Shown one piece after another: positions 8,095 through 15,421 of a stretch of DNA of 34,767 nt (within the stretch, counting starts at the first letter, position 1; the number at the start of each line of letters is the position of its first letter). The stretch covers positions 1-34,767 of the IMG/VR virus record IMGVR_UViG_3300010372_000127, one strand, 5' to 3'. A program made the position numbers and the translations under genes. The notes under the pieces were generated by a model. It saw only the letters and a list, made by a program, of their open reading frames with translations. It ran no database searches and was not told the origin of the DNA. This DNA is from a virus.

Positions 8095-9822
8095 TTAATT
8101 TATGCCAGTGTCTGGGTCAACGGCGATACCAGGAGGCGCTTTAGATACCGTCAGTTTTGGGCGGTTATCAGTTAGATCAAGTTTAAGGTTAAGCTGCCCA
8201 TTTATGCCGTTAACTAGGTTTGCAATATCAGTGTTAGTGCTTGGTTTATTCGCCACATCTTTTATGGGTTCGCCAAATACACTCGGCAATACATCAGCTA
8301 AGGTGGTCGCCTTTGCCCATTTTCCAAAACCAGTATCACCAATGGCGGCATCGGCTATCGCATCAACAACGGGATACATTAACAACGCAGCACCGCCAGT
8401 TTTGGCGGCTGAGCCAACCTTGCTCCATTTGCTTTTACCTGCCTTACTATCTCCACCCATAGCATCAGGCATACCGCCAGCAGCGCCACCCATACCGCCG
8501 CCCATATTGACCACATACACAGGCATTACGCCCATATCAGCAAAACCACCTTTACCTGCACCCGCGCCAGCACCGCCTTTACTGCCAAAGATATTTTTAA
8601 GATCACTGGCAACTTCTAAACCTTTTTTCGCGGCCACTAAACCACCGATCACCCACAGGGCCGTCTCGCCCCACTTTAACCAGTTGTCGACTGTCTTCTC
8701 GTCAACACTATTAATGGCATCAGCGAGGTCACGAATAGGTTGTGATAAACGACTTTCGGCAAAGTTTTGAAATGAAGTATTTAACGACTTAACCGCATTA
8801 TTAAACTCAGCGGCATTTTTCGCGGCGGCTTTTTGGGTTTCACCATATTCGCCAGTAGACTTATTCATTTGTCTTAATAATTCTTTATTTTCTTTTGTAT
8901 ATAAAGAAGCCAAACCTTGTTTTGCAGTTGAATCGAATACATCACCCAATTTCATTGGGTCATTTTTTGCTTTATCCATTATCTCTAAAAGCAATTCAAC
9001 TGGCTCACGTAATTCTTTAGTGCCTTTTTTAAATACATCGATTCCTTGACGACTTAAAAATTCAACCTTTTGTTTATCTGAAAAAGCTTCAAACACACCT
9101 TGAATCGATGTTAATGATTCATTGGCATTACCCTTAGTTTTTGCAAATAGCTGCACCAAAGATGCCATTTGGGTAATTGCTTGCGGACCCTTACCTTGAT
9201 ATACCGCAAACAACTGTTCAGAGATTGATGCTAAATCTTTAACGTTAACGCTACCCACGGCGAACTGACTATATAAGTCGTCAATGGTATTCATCACTTG
9301 CTTAGCGTCTTTAATTCCCTTCTCGCGGAACTGGGCAAATAACGCACCACTTGATTTAGCATCTGCACCAAACGCTTGCATAAATAAACCCATGTTCTCA
9401 AGGTTATTTTGCACAAACTCAAAGTCACCCGTTTTACCTAGCAGCTCATCAACAGCGGCAGTTAATTGGGTAGTATCAATGCGGATATCTTTTTGATTAG
9501 CCAGCTCAAGGATGCTGGTTTTAAGCGAGGAGACTTGCTCATCGGTTAATTTAGCGTTGGTACCTAGGCGAGTCATTTGCTCGCTAAAGTTACCAATACC
9601 GCGCACAGTAGCACCGGTTAAGAAGGCGGCACCAATACCCACGTAACGATTGCCTAAGGTGTCAATACCGCGCCCAGCCACCTCGGCTGAGCGCTGGATC
9701 ATGGTCATGGCTTTTTCGTTACGCTGAGCAAACTCGCTCATGGATGCGCCATATTGCTTGGCTTTGGCGGATAGGTTGCCAGCAAGGTTTAAAATGATAT
9801 CGGTTTTAAGTTGCTGGGCCAT
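8095..9822 (-). CDS. Tape measure protein, Mu gp42-like
   Basis: The 575-residue protein follows the tail-chaperone locus, the invariant place for tape measures. The N-terminus is the TP901-type phage_min tail core: repeated helices (LTDEQVSSLKTSILELANQ, TTQLTAAVDELLGKTGDFEFVQNNLENMG) up to about residue 370. A Gly/Ala-rich segment at about 410-460 (GGAGAGAGKGG, GGGMGGAAGGMP) follows a hydrophobic stretch, ALWVIGGLVAAKKGL. Such segments let the protein pass through the tube and insert into the inner membrane during DNA ejection. The length suggests a fairly short tail, although the length-setting helical segment was not measured. The ATG at 9822 is overlapped by the frameshift extension of the chaperone gene. 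Confidence 0.9.
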   Translation of the reverse strand: MAQQLKTDIILNLAGNLSAKAKQYGASMSEFAQRNEKAMTMIQRSAEVAGRGIDTLGNRYVGIGAAFLTGATVRGIGNFSEQMTRLGTNAKLTDEQVSSLKTSILELANQKDIRIDTTQLTAAVDELLGKTGDFEFVQNNLENMGLFMQAFGADAKSSGALFAQFREKGIKDAKQVMNTIDDLYSQFAVGSVNVKDLASISEQLFAVYQGKGPQAITQMASLVQLFAKTKGNANESLTSIQGVFEAFSDKQKVEFLSRQGIDVFKKGTKELREPVELLLEIMDKAKNDPMKLGDVFDSTAKQGLASLYTKENKELLRQMNKSTGEYGETQKAAAKNAAEFNNAVKSLNTSFQNFAESRLSQPIRDLADAINSVDEKTVDNWLKWGETALWVIGGLVAAKKGLEVASDLKNIFGSKGGAGAGAGKGGFADMGVMPVYVVNMGGGMGGAAGGMPDAMGGDSKAGKSKWSKVGSAAKTGGAALLMYPVVDAIADAAIGDTGFGKWAKATTLADVLPSVFGEPIKDVANKPSTNTDIANLVNGINGQLNLKLDLTDNRPKLTVSKAPPGIAVDPDTGIN

Positions 9823-10292
9823 GGATTAATTCTCTTATCTTGTAGTAGATCCTAACGAGGCGGCGCAGGGGCATTACATGGGTGACGCTTAGCGGAACGC
9901 GAGAGCTTACCGCTAACTGTAAGCTCTCGCTGATATCGGCTAGCGCCCTAAGATCGCCCCCGTTCTGCCAACTCCTTGGCAATCAGTTGATCCAGCTCAG
10001 TGGCTTTTTGTTGCAGCAAGGTAAAGTCGTCTTGGTGTAGCTTGCGCAGTTCCTTCACGCTAATTGGCCCTTGAACCTTGCCAATGTACTCCACCTGCCG
10101 CACCAGCAACTCTAAGCCGTACATCACATCCGAGGTATAAGCTACAGCTTTACCATCAACTACAATCACCTTTTCAGCGGCTAACTGCGCATCGATATAG
10201 TCGCCAGAGTTAAGTTCCTTTAAACCCACTTCAAAGTGGGTTTGTTCACCCACTTTAAGGCCATGGCTTAAGTCAAAGGTCATGATACCCAT
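9806..10292 (-). CDS. gp41 long form produced by a -2 ribosomal frameshift
   Basis: The 0-frame gp41 gene ends GAA CGG GGG CGA TCT TAG. The octamer GGGGGCGA (9961 to 9954) is, from memory, exactly the slippery site reported for Mu's tail-chaperone gene, where ribosomes slip by -2. Slipping at GGG puts translation into the frame GGC GAT CTT AGG..., which is open for 50 codons and ends at TAA 9808-9806, inside the first codons of the tape measure gene. The fusion would be 162 residues. It fills the otherwise empty 125-bp gap before the tape measure. The family role is the G/GT pair of lambda: the short and long forms coat the tape measure while the tube assembles. A perfect 12-bp hairpin begins 23 nt past the slippery octamer. 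Confidence 0.82.
9899..9930 (-). promoter_or_regulatory. 12-bp perfect hairpin downstream of the frameshift site
   Basis: Positions 9899-9910 and 9919-9930 are exact reverse complements around an 8-nt loop. On the minus-strand mRNA it starts 23 nt after GGGGGCGA and lies within the extension frame. There is no U-tract after it, so it does not look like a terminator. A role in stimulating the slip or in protecting or regulating the tape-measure message is inferred; 23 nt is longer than the 5-9 nt spacer usual for stimulators. Confidence 0.65.
9948..10292 (-). CDS. Tail assembly chaperone, Mu gp41-like (short form)
   Basis: The 114-residue acidic, helical protein matches Mu gp41/Phage_TAC (gpE-type) in length and content: GLKVGEQTHFEVGLKELNSGDYIDAQLAAE at the start and a C-terminal helix HQDDFTLLQQKATELDQLIAKELAERG. 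It binds the tape measure protein during tail assembly and is absent from the virion. ATG 10292 overlaps the tail-tube stop (TAATG) with no obvious SD, so translation is probably coupled. Ribosomes reaching its end may shift into the long form. It lies between the tube and tape measure genes, the conserved chaperone position. Confidence 0.88.
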   Translation of the reverse strand: MGIMTFDLSHGLKVGEQTHFEVGLKELNSGDYIDAQLAAEKVIVVDGKAVAYTSDVMYGLELLVRQVEYIGKVQGPISVKELRKLHQDDFTLLQQKATELDQLIAKELAERGRS

Positions 10293-10645
10293 TAGATACG
10301 CTCGACCTTATTACCTTGGAACGTGCCTGTAATATCACCGCTATCGCTAACGGTAAACGGTGCCTGTGGTGCTGCATCTGTCATCATGTAGTCCACGCCG
10401 TTGTCACCCTCCCACGTTAGCGTTGCGTTGGTGATGTTATTGATATCGATAACATCCACATCTTCATCAGCCGCAATCACTACCGCAATGGTGGGCACTG
10501 TGTACTCGTTAGATTGGCCCCAAACGCGATTAGGGCCAATATGTGGGGTGCGAGTGTAACCACCTGGGTTTAACGTAGAGCCTTTTTTCGTTTTAAGCTG
10601 TTTGCTGTTGGCACGAATAACCACTTCACCTAGGATTTGTCCCAT
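10292..10645 (-). CDS. Tail tube protein, Mu gp40-like (gpM)
   Basis: At 117 residues from ATG 10645 the length fits Mu's 118-residue tube protein. The longer GTG start at 10654 is rejected because AGGGAG runs directly into it, whereas it sits 8 nt before the ATG. Typical features are the N-terminal GQILGEVVIRANSKQLKTKKGSTLNPGG and the beta-rich remainder ending GTFQGNKVERI. Hexameric rings of this protein stack to form the DNA channel inside the sheath. It follows the sheath gene by 16 bp. Confidence comes from length, order and general resemblance to the family. Confidence 0.9.
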   Translation of the reverse strand: MGQILGEVVIRANSKQLKTKKGSTLNPGGYTRTPHIGPNRVWGQSNEYTVPTIAVVIAADEDVDVIDINNITNATLTWEGDNGVDYMMTDAAPQAPFTVSDSGDITGTFQGNKVERI

Positions 10646-10661
10646 TGTGATCACTCCCTAA

Positions 10662-12143
10662 TTAGAGTTTGAACTGCATTAACGCAGCAAAAATGCGGAA
10701 CTGGTTGACGATATCAGGCTTGAACACGCAGTTAAGGCGGTTCTGGTCGCTGCTATCGCGGTACACTTCAAGCGTCTCTTTAAAGCCGTCAAAGTCTTCC
10801 ATTAATCCTTTTGGTACCCAGTCATTGTTTGCCAGTTCAAGCATGGCGTTACGCATGATCTTAGGCGTCACGACTGGCTGACCTGGGTCAAGTCGTGCTA
10901 ACACATCGTCACCGGCTAACTTATGGCGTGGGAAGCGATTAGTTACCATCACCCGCAGTGAATAACGCAGGTATCCCAACGTCGCTGGGGTGGTGATATC
11001 TAAATAGCTTGGGTCTGGATCGCCGTAGCTGTTCTCGCGATACATAGAGACTTCGCGCTCAATCGCCACTTCGCCGCCTGGCGTCACCATATAAGTGGCA
11101 ATACCATCACCGAGTAACAAGTTACGCTCGGTTGGGTCCCACTGGATTTCTTTTGCTGGCGGTAACAAGCTAGTCATTACCAGCGTTTGCAATGGGCGAG
11201 CTGGATCAATACCGAGTGAGTAAGAGGCTTGGCCAGCATAAGCCGCTGCCCATTCCCATGGTGAGTGAGGCGCTTTGTTAGTACCCATACAGGTAAACAG
11301 GTAGTCATTACGAGCCACACCAAAGGCGCCAGACTCGGCAAAGGTGCCACGGAACGCGGTGTATGCAATGCCCTCAATCATTTTGAGTGGACCCCAACGA
11401 TTCACTAGCTCATCACGCAGCTTGTTCATGCTTTGGGTGTCGTTGTATGGCATTACGATATGGTTGTACCACTCGTTTGGAATGGCCGCGATAACGGCGT
11501 CCATATCTGGCGTGCCGGCACCGCCAGTCATTTCGACCACGGTTAAGGTCACGCCCTGCGGTAGCTGCTCGCCGTCGTAGTAGTTGTAACGGATATCGAT
11601 ATCGTTAGTGGTTTGGCCCTTCCACTTGGCGGTAAGCTCAACCGTTTCAGTGGTGGCCGCTTTAAGTGCAGCAGTAACAGGCAGGTTAGCGTTAGCGTTG
11701 ATCTTAGCAATCATCGCCGTGGCGATAGTGGCCGCTGTTGCCGCTTCATCCACTCCCACTTGCACCGACTCACCCGCAATCAGCAAGGCAATCACGCCCG
11801 CCTTGGCCGTGGTAGCAGCAATGGTGATTTCACCTTTAGCGGCACTGCCTGCGCTTAAGTCGGCTACACCTAAGGCATATACATCGGTATAGTCATTAGA
11901 TTTGCGGAACATCTTAAGACTGCGCGCCAGCATCGAGCCTTTGCCAAACAACGCATCCATTTGGCTTTCGCTGTTGGTGATACGGCTAAGGGTTAATGGA
12001 CTAGCGGTGCCGGTGCCAAGTTGCTGACCGATCACTAATACCTTTTGCGCCAGTGCAGGTGTACCGCTCAGGGCGTTTGAGTTGTCGATCTCGATATAAA
12101 CGAGAGGGACTTTAATATCGTTAGGGATGCTACCGAGGGACAT
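10662..12143 (-). CDS. Contractile tail sheath protein, Mu gpL-like
   Basis: The 493-residue product has the length of Mu L (about 495). N-terminal VPLVYIEIDNSNALSGTPAL and QKVLVIGQQLGTGTA are the sheath family start; an Ala/Thr-rich inserted domain (about residues 100-190) probably faces outwards; the C-terminal part (LRYSLRVMVTNRFPRHKLAGDD, NQFRIFAALMQFKL) is the conserved helical core that contracts. Its presence makes the phage a myovirus. It starts 2 bp after the small gp38-like gene; the sequence CCTAACCATG joins the stop of one and the start of the other. Confidence 0.95.
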   Translation of the reverse strand: MSLGSIPNDIKVPLVYIEIDNSNALSGTPALAQKVLVIGQQLGTGTASPLTLSRITNSESQMDALFGKGSMLARSLKMFRKSNDYTDVYALGVADLSAGSAAKGEITIAATTAKAGVIALLIAGESVQVGVDEAATAATIATAMIAKINANANLPVTAALKAATTETVELTAKWKGQTTNDIDIRYNYYDGEQLPQGVTLTVVEMTGGAGTPDMDAVIAAIPNEWYNHIVMPYNDTQSMNKLRDELVNRWGPLKMIEGIAYTAFRGTFAESGAFGVARNDYLFTCMGTNKAPHSPWEWAAAYAGQASYSLGIDPARPLQTLVMTSLLPPAKEIQWDPTERNLLLGDGIATYMVTPGGEVAIEREVSMYRENSYGDPDPSYLDITTPATLGYLRYSLRVMVTNRFPRHKLAGDDVLARLDPGQPVVTPKIMRNAMLELANNDWVPKGLMEDFDGFKETLEVYRDSSDQNRLNCVFKPDIVNQFRIFAALMQFKL

Positions 12144-12145
12144 GG

Positions 12146-12316
12146 TTAGGCTCCTGCTTTCGCTTTGGTGGCTTTAAGTTCGACTACATCGCCATCGTTT
12201 AAGCGACGTACCCAAAATGATGAACGCTCAACCTTTTCGCCATCGGCTTTTAGGTATTCGCCGTTCGGCTTGCGTACTGGTACCGCAGCTTTTGCGGGTT
12301 TAATTAAAATCAACAT
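12146..12316 (-). CDS. Small protein, Mu gp38-like (DUF2635)
   Basis: This short gene has an ATG at 12316 and a TAA at 12148-12146, encoding 56 residues. The translation starts MLILIKPAKAAVPVRKPNGEY, continues with KADGEKVERSSFWVRRLNDGDVVEL, and ends in a Lys/Ala-rich tail. The pattern vKPA...VRkP..G.yL...Ge.V..s.fW.RRL.DGDVve is the DUF2635 family, which sits just before the sheath gene in Mu-like phages. AGGA precedes the ATG by 7 nt. Its function is not known; the position suggests a tail assembly or minor tail role. Confidence 0.88.
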   Translation of the reverse strand: MLILIKPAKAAVPVRKPNGEYLKADGEKVERSSFWVRRLNDGDVVELKATKAKAGA

Positions 12317-12332
12317 AGGTCAATCCTGTCGG

Positions 12333-12923
12333 TTATTGTGGTAAATCAACCAAGCCTTCTAGCTCTGGCGCACCATCGGCTATCTGGGCTTTAATGCCAA
12401 AGCGGAGGAAGTCATCTAAGGTGTCTGGATCGATTGGTACATCCAGATACCATTGCTGCGTCCAACTCACTGACCAAATCGCAAGGCCAAGCTCGTCAAT
12501 TTGAGCGCTATATAAGTTATCGCCACGCACGCCATCGGCGCGGCCATAGGCTGTTGGTAGCGCACCTTTACGCAATAACAGCCCCGCAATTCGGCCAGCA
12601 ATCACTTCGGCGCGGGTATCTTTTTGGTAGCCAAATTGGTCAGTGGTAAATACGTAGGCGGTAAAATTAACCGTGCCAATTAAGCGGCCACCCACGGTTT
12701 CATACTGAGGGACTCTTACCGCAGCAATGCGCACACCACCATCGCGGTTAGCTATCCAGCGCTTTACGTCCGCTGGCGTGTCAAACTTGCCTATGTGGCG
12801 TTCAACGGTTTGCACCCGATCAATCTGGCGCTCTGTACCTTCAAGCTCTGGCTTGAGGTAAGTGACTATTTGATCACAGGCCCATACGGTTGAGCCTGTA
12901 GTATTAAAATCTGGCTTACTCAT
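12333..12923 (-). CDS. Tail terminator-like protein, Mu gp37-like
   Basis: The 196-residue protein matches the Gp37 family in size and place: an N-terminal VWACDQIVTYLKPEL, VRIAAVRVPQYETVGGRLIGTVNFTAYVFTTDQFGYQKDTRAEVIAGRI in the middle, and WSVSWTQQWYLDVP in the C-terminal half. The alpha/beta pattern around AYVFTTD...A..IAGRIAGLLL resembles tail-terminator and neck proteins (lambda gpU type), which cap the tail tube and join it to the head. That role is inferred. Four bases overlap the virion morphogenesis gene upstream (ATGA). Confidence 0.8.
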   Translation of the reverse strand: MSKPDFNTTGSTVWACDQIVTYLKPELEGTERQIDRVQTVERHIGKFDTPADVKRWIANRDGGVRIAAVRVPQYETVGGRLIGTVNFTAYVFTTDQFGYQKDTRAEVIAGRIAGLLLRKGALPTAYGRADGVRGDNLYSAQIDELGLAIWSVSWTQQWYLDVPIDPDTLDDFLRFGIKAQIADGAPELEGLVDLPQ

Positions 12924-13474
12924 TGCGCTGCACCTGCCATTAAGTCACCCCAAAAGCTACCTAGCACCGCATACACTTCTTGCTGATTGTCGCGGCTTAA
13001 GCCCAAGAACTCGCGCTGAGGGATATTCATCATCCGAGTAAAGGCGCTTACTTGCTGATACACCGGAAACGCCAATGCTTTACCAAAGGCTTGTGTAATA
13101 AGGCGCGTATGTGCATCCACTTGCACCGCACCGCTAAAGCCGTCTTGATGCACTGCGGCGTAAGGCAATGGGGAACCAATGCGGACTTGATTTTTTTCAA
13201 CGATGTACTGAATGGAGTCGAGAAGATCTCCGCCTCCTCGTAGCAGCGATTGATTACCATGGCGGGTCTTGGAATAAGCGTCTGACCAAGCAGGCCAACT
13301 AGAACCATCAGGCGCAGATTTCTCATCAGCAATGCGTCTCCGTGTTTGGCTTTCAACAATGCCGCCAAGGGCATCTAACAATTCGGCCTTGTGCTTTGGG
13401 TCGCCAAGGGTATCCATGAGCTGCTGATAACGTTGCAGCTCCTGCGTACCTGTTACCTGCACACTCAGCGACAT
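12920..13474 (-). CDS. Virion morphogenesis protein, Mu gpG / P2 gpS-like
   Basis: The 184-residue product looks like the phage_tail_S/virion morphogenesis family: PDGSSWPAWSDAYSKTR (the family's pdG..W..ls..y...k), LLRGGGDLLDSIQYIVEKNQVRIGSPLPYAAVHQDGF (typical L..sG.L..si......vG....YA.iHq.G), and a C-terminal IPQREFLGLSRDNQQEVYAVL (iPaR.flGls). Homologues complete the tail or its junction with the head. In Mu, gene G lies beside F before the protease, whereas here the related gene sits among the connector genes after the capsid, a rearrangement found in some Mu relatives. One base overlaps the next gene. Confidence 0.9.
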   Translation of the reverse strand: MSLSVQVTGTQELQRYQQLMDTLGDPKHKAELLDALGGIVESQTRRRIADEKSAPDGSSWPAWSDAYSKTRHGNQSLLRGGGDLLDSIQYIVEKNQVRIGSPLPYAAVHQDGFSGAVQVDAHTRLITQAFGKALAFPVYQQVSAFTRMMNIPQREFLGLSRDNQQEVYAVLGSFWGDLMAGAAQ

Positions 13475-13908
13475 TACAGCACCCCACTCAGGCTTTTACG
13501 GGTAAACAAACGCTCGTTATCCTGCACCAGCTCGACCTTGCCTAAGCTGGTTTCAACCGGCTTATCGGCCTGCGGCAAACCAAGGTCCCGCTTTCCTGAG
13601 CCAATTTCGCGCAGGGTAGTAAGGGCTTGTTGATAGCGTTTTTCTAATAGGTCTGTGACTTGCTGATCACGATCCCCTAGCCAGTAAAACGCAATAGTGA
13701 TGGCGAGCTTATTCAACATGCTTGGCACTGTGGCCAAGGGCAGTGCATAGCGGGTTAAGAATGAGTTAATCTCATCGTCCGCTTGCTCCAATGCCTGATT
13801 GATATAAGTATCGTTTAACTCGCCTGTGGTGCGGTCAATTGCAAAGTTCCACAGCATTGACTCATCACGATCAATCAGGTCTTGCTTAGTTGCATAAACT
13901 GCCATCAC
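13474..13908 (-). CDS. Head-tail connector, Mu gp36-like (DUF1320)
   Basis: The 144-residue protein starts AVYATKQDLIDRDESMLWNFAIDRTTGELNDTYINQALEQADDEINSFL, the characteristic DUF1320 opening, with YA...D......L..L.D......D...I..Al..A..eId.yL, followed by LNKLAITIAFYWLGD. It is a helical adaptor (gp6/gp15-like) predicted to bind the portal ring underside. It sits between the gp35-like and virion morphogenesis genes and overlaps the latter by one base. Confidence 0.9.
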   Translation of the reverse strand: MMAVYATKQDLIDRDESMLWNFAIDRTTGELNDTYINQALEQADDEINSFLTRYALPLATVPSMLNKLAITIAFYWLGDRDQQVTDLLEKRYQQALTTLREIGSGKRDLGLPQADKPVETSLGKVELVQDNERLFTRKSLSGVL

Positions 13909-13919
13909 TGCCGCCTTAG

Positions 13920-14513
13920 TTATTCGCTAGCTGTTGCTAGGTCAATAACGCTTGCTGGGTCGATAAGGGTTTCGAGGTCAACGTCTTCCACAACCAAGTT
14001 CGGCTCACGGTGGACACGCTCAGCCTTTTCACGAGTGAGACACACAACACGTTCAGCATCATGCTCAAGCGCAGATACGTCGTCCGTGCTAACATGATCT
14101 CCATCAACCACGAGCACCAAGGTTTCTGTGAGGCGATGGAACTGCACACCCGAGCGCCAAAATCCAGCGTCCGCTTTAGCACGTACCGTAAAGGCTCCAA
14201 CAATGGCGAGAGCATTACCGCCAGCGACATTAAGATCAGTTTTAGATAGCGAGTTTTCATTTGAACCTTCCTGTTGAGTAGGGTTTAGTTTGGCCTGTTC
14301 TTCCGCTTTGGCTTGAGCTTCTAATTGCGCTTTAAGCTGGCCATCAGCATCAAACGTTGTATTTACAGCATCGCCACTTACTGCTTGCGATTGGGTTTGC
14401 GCCGTTTGCAGCAGGGGATCTTGTGCCACTGTTGCTGTTGTTGATTCGCCTTGTCCTGTGGACTTAGCGGCTTTGCGCGAGCGCGTTTGGGTTTTGGCTT
14501 GTTGTTCACTCAC
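13920..14513 (-). CDS. Mu gp35 / HI1506-like protein with a long charged N-terminus
   Basis: The 197-residue product has two parts. Residues 1-about 100 are Gln/Ala/Lys-rich and low-complexity (QAKTQTRSRKAAK, QLKAQLEAQAKAEEQAK), probably disordered or helical. Residues about 105-175 (FTVRAKADAGFWRSGVQFHR, then ALEHDAERVVCLTREKAERVHREPNLVVEDV) contain the FRAg..rW.RaG..w pattern of the Mu gp35/FluMu HI1506 family. The GTG start at 14513 follows AAGGAG by 6 nt, and a phased GTTTAAA array abuts that SD. Function is not established; position is after the capsid genes and before the connector genes. Confidence 0.75.
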   Translation of the reverse strand: MSEQQAKTQTRSRKAAKSTGQGESTTATVAQDPLLQTAQTQSQAVSGDAVNTTFDADGQLKAQLEAQAKAEEQAKLNPTQQEGSNENSLSKTDLNVAGGNALAIVGAFTVRAKADAGFWRSGVQFHRLTETLVLVVDGDHVSTDDVSALEHDAERVVCLTREKAERVHREPNLVVEDVDLETLIDPASVIDLATASE

Positions 14514-14523
14514 GTTGAACTCC

Positions 14524-14541
14524 TTTTAAATCAGGTTTAAA
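14524..14541 (-). repeat. Phased GTTTAAA array b (upstream of gp35-like gene)
   Basis: TTTTAAA at 14524-14530 and GTTTAAA at 14535-14541 are 11 bp apart with TCAG between. Further GTTT-rich sequence follows to about 14562. The array lies in the 38-bp gap between genes and directly touches the SD of the gp35-like gene, so a bound protein would cover the ribosome-binding region on the DNA. Confidence 0.55.
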
Positions 14542-14551
14542 TCGGTTTCGA

Positions 14552-15112
14552 TTAGGGTTTAACGCCCCAAAAACTCATGATTGCCGCCGCGGTTCCAGGC
14601 AATACTGCTGTGGATGCTTTAGCAATTAATGAAACTTGGCGACTAGCGTCACTGGTGTAATGTCGCCAGCGAAACTTTGCCCCTGCTGGGAAAGAGACCG
14701 CCAATGTGTAATCGATTGGTCTGACTTCGTCTTCGATATCTCGCGATAAAGTCATCTCACGCAAACTGTCTTCCGCTTTAACCCACGTACCAGAAACGCT
14801 ATCAAATACTTCAACAAACACACCCCACAGCGCATCACCGCCACTACCGCTTTCGCGAATCACAATGCAGTTGAGGCTGGCCATGCCGACATAATCTTTA
14901 ACGGCAGTGACTTCACCAGTTACCAAATCAACTATTAAATCGGGAGACGGTAACGACAACTTATTGAATAAGATAGTTTGTGGAACGTTACTTGCTGCAA
15001 GGGTTTGTTTTAGTGTCGTGCCCGATGAAACATAGCTTGAACGCATTAACAACGAGTCAACCGGCAATGGTGATGCACTTTGACTAATGAGTGGCGAACC
15101 TTTAAAAAACAT
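14552..15112 (-). CDS. Unknown structural-region protein (possible head decoration or fiber)
   Basis: I do not recognise this 186-residue protein. It is beta-rich and Ser/Val-rich, with SLNCIVIRESGSGGDALWGVFVEVFDSVSGTWVKAEDSLREMTL and VSFPAGAKFRWRHYTSD; it ends in TAAAIMSFWGVKP. Alternating strands with Trp and Phe suggest a small jelly-roll or Ig-like surface fold, which together with its place directly after the capsid gene would suit a head decoration or head fiber protein. That is inference. The start follows GAGGG, three bases after the preceding gene. Confidence 0.6.
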   Translation of the reverse strand: MFFKGSPLISQSASPLPVDSLLMRSSYVSSGTTLKQTLAASNVPQTILFNKLSLPSPDLIVDLVTGEVTAVKDYVGMASLNCIVIRESGSGGDALWGVFVEVFDSVSGTWVKAEDSLREMTLSRDIEDEVRPIDYTLAVSFPAGAKFRWRHYTSDASRQVSLIAKASTAVLPGTAAAIMSFWGVKP

Positions 15113-15115
15113 GGC

Positions 15116-15364
15116 TTAGCCCTCTGTCACAATCATTAATCCCTGCCCAACCAACAAACGGGCATAGATGTTTTTAGCGGTAGCGCGCGACCAACCCCAA
15201 CCATCTTCATTTTTGAGTTGATGCCCCATGGTGTCATTGTTAGCCGGTGGCGTATCTTCCACGCGAATCAATGCCACATTGCCAGTCTGGTTTTCCATAA
15301 ACCCAGCAGCGGCGTTAGATATCAACACCCAAGATGCTGCATTAAGTTGCACTTCGATTGTCAT
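15116..15364 (-). CDS. Small unknown head-region protein
   Basis: From ATG 15364 this is 82 residues, beginning MTIEVQLNAASWVLISNAAAG and ending RLLVGQGLMIVTEG. GGAG lies 5 nt before that ATG; the in-frame upstream ATG at 15403 lacks a comparable site. Central features are NVALIRVEDTPPANNDTMGHQLKNEDGWGW, suggesting a compact beta fold. The repeated theme of adding or supporting surface properties (VLISNAAAG, ALIRVED) resembles small capsid-associated or fiber-partner proteins of other phages, but I cannot name the family. It is located between the major capsid gene and another unrecognised gene, probably coexpressed with both. Confidence 0.65.
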   Translation of the reverse strand: MTIEVQLNAASWVLISNAAAGFMENQTGNVALIRVEDTPPANNDTMGHQLKNEDGWGWSRATAKNIYARLLVGQGLMIVTEG

Positions 15365-15421
15365 AAAGGCTCCTTGGTTGGCGCGTCCATGCGCCGAATC
15401 CATCCATGCTGCGGCTTGGGG

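Noticed and set aside
8102-8770. 222-codon open frame on the plus strand opposite the tape measure gene
   Set aside because: It is antisense to a well-supported gene and has a Pro/Ala/Ser-rich composition typical of a shadow frame; no SD or family resemblance.
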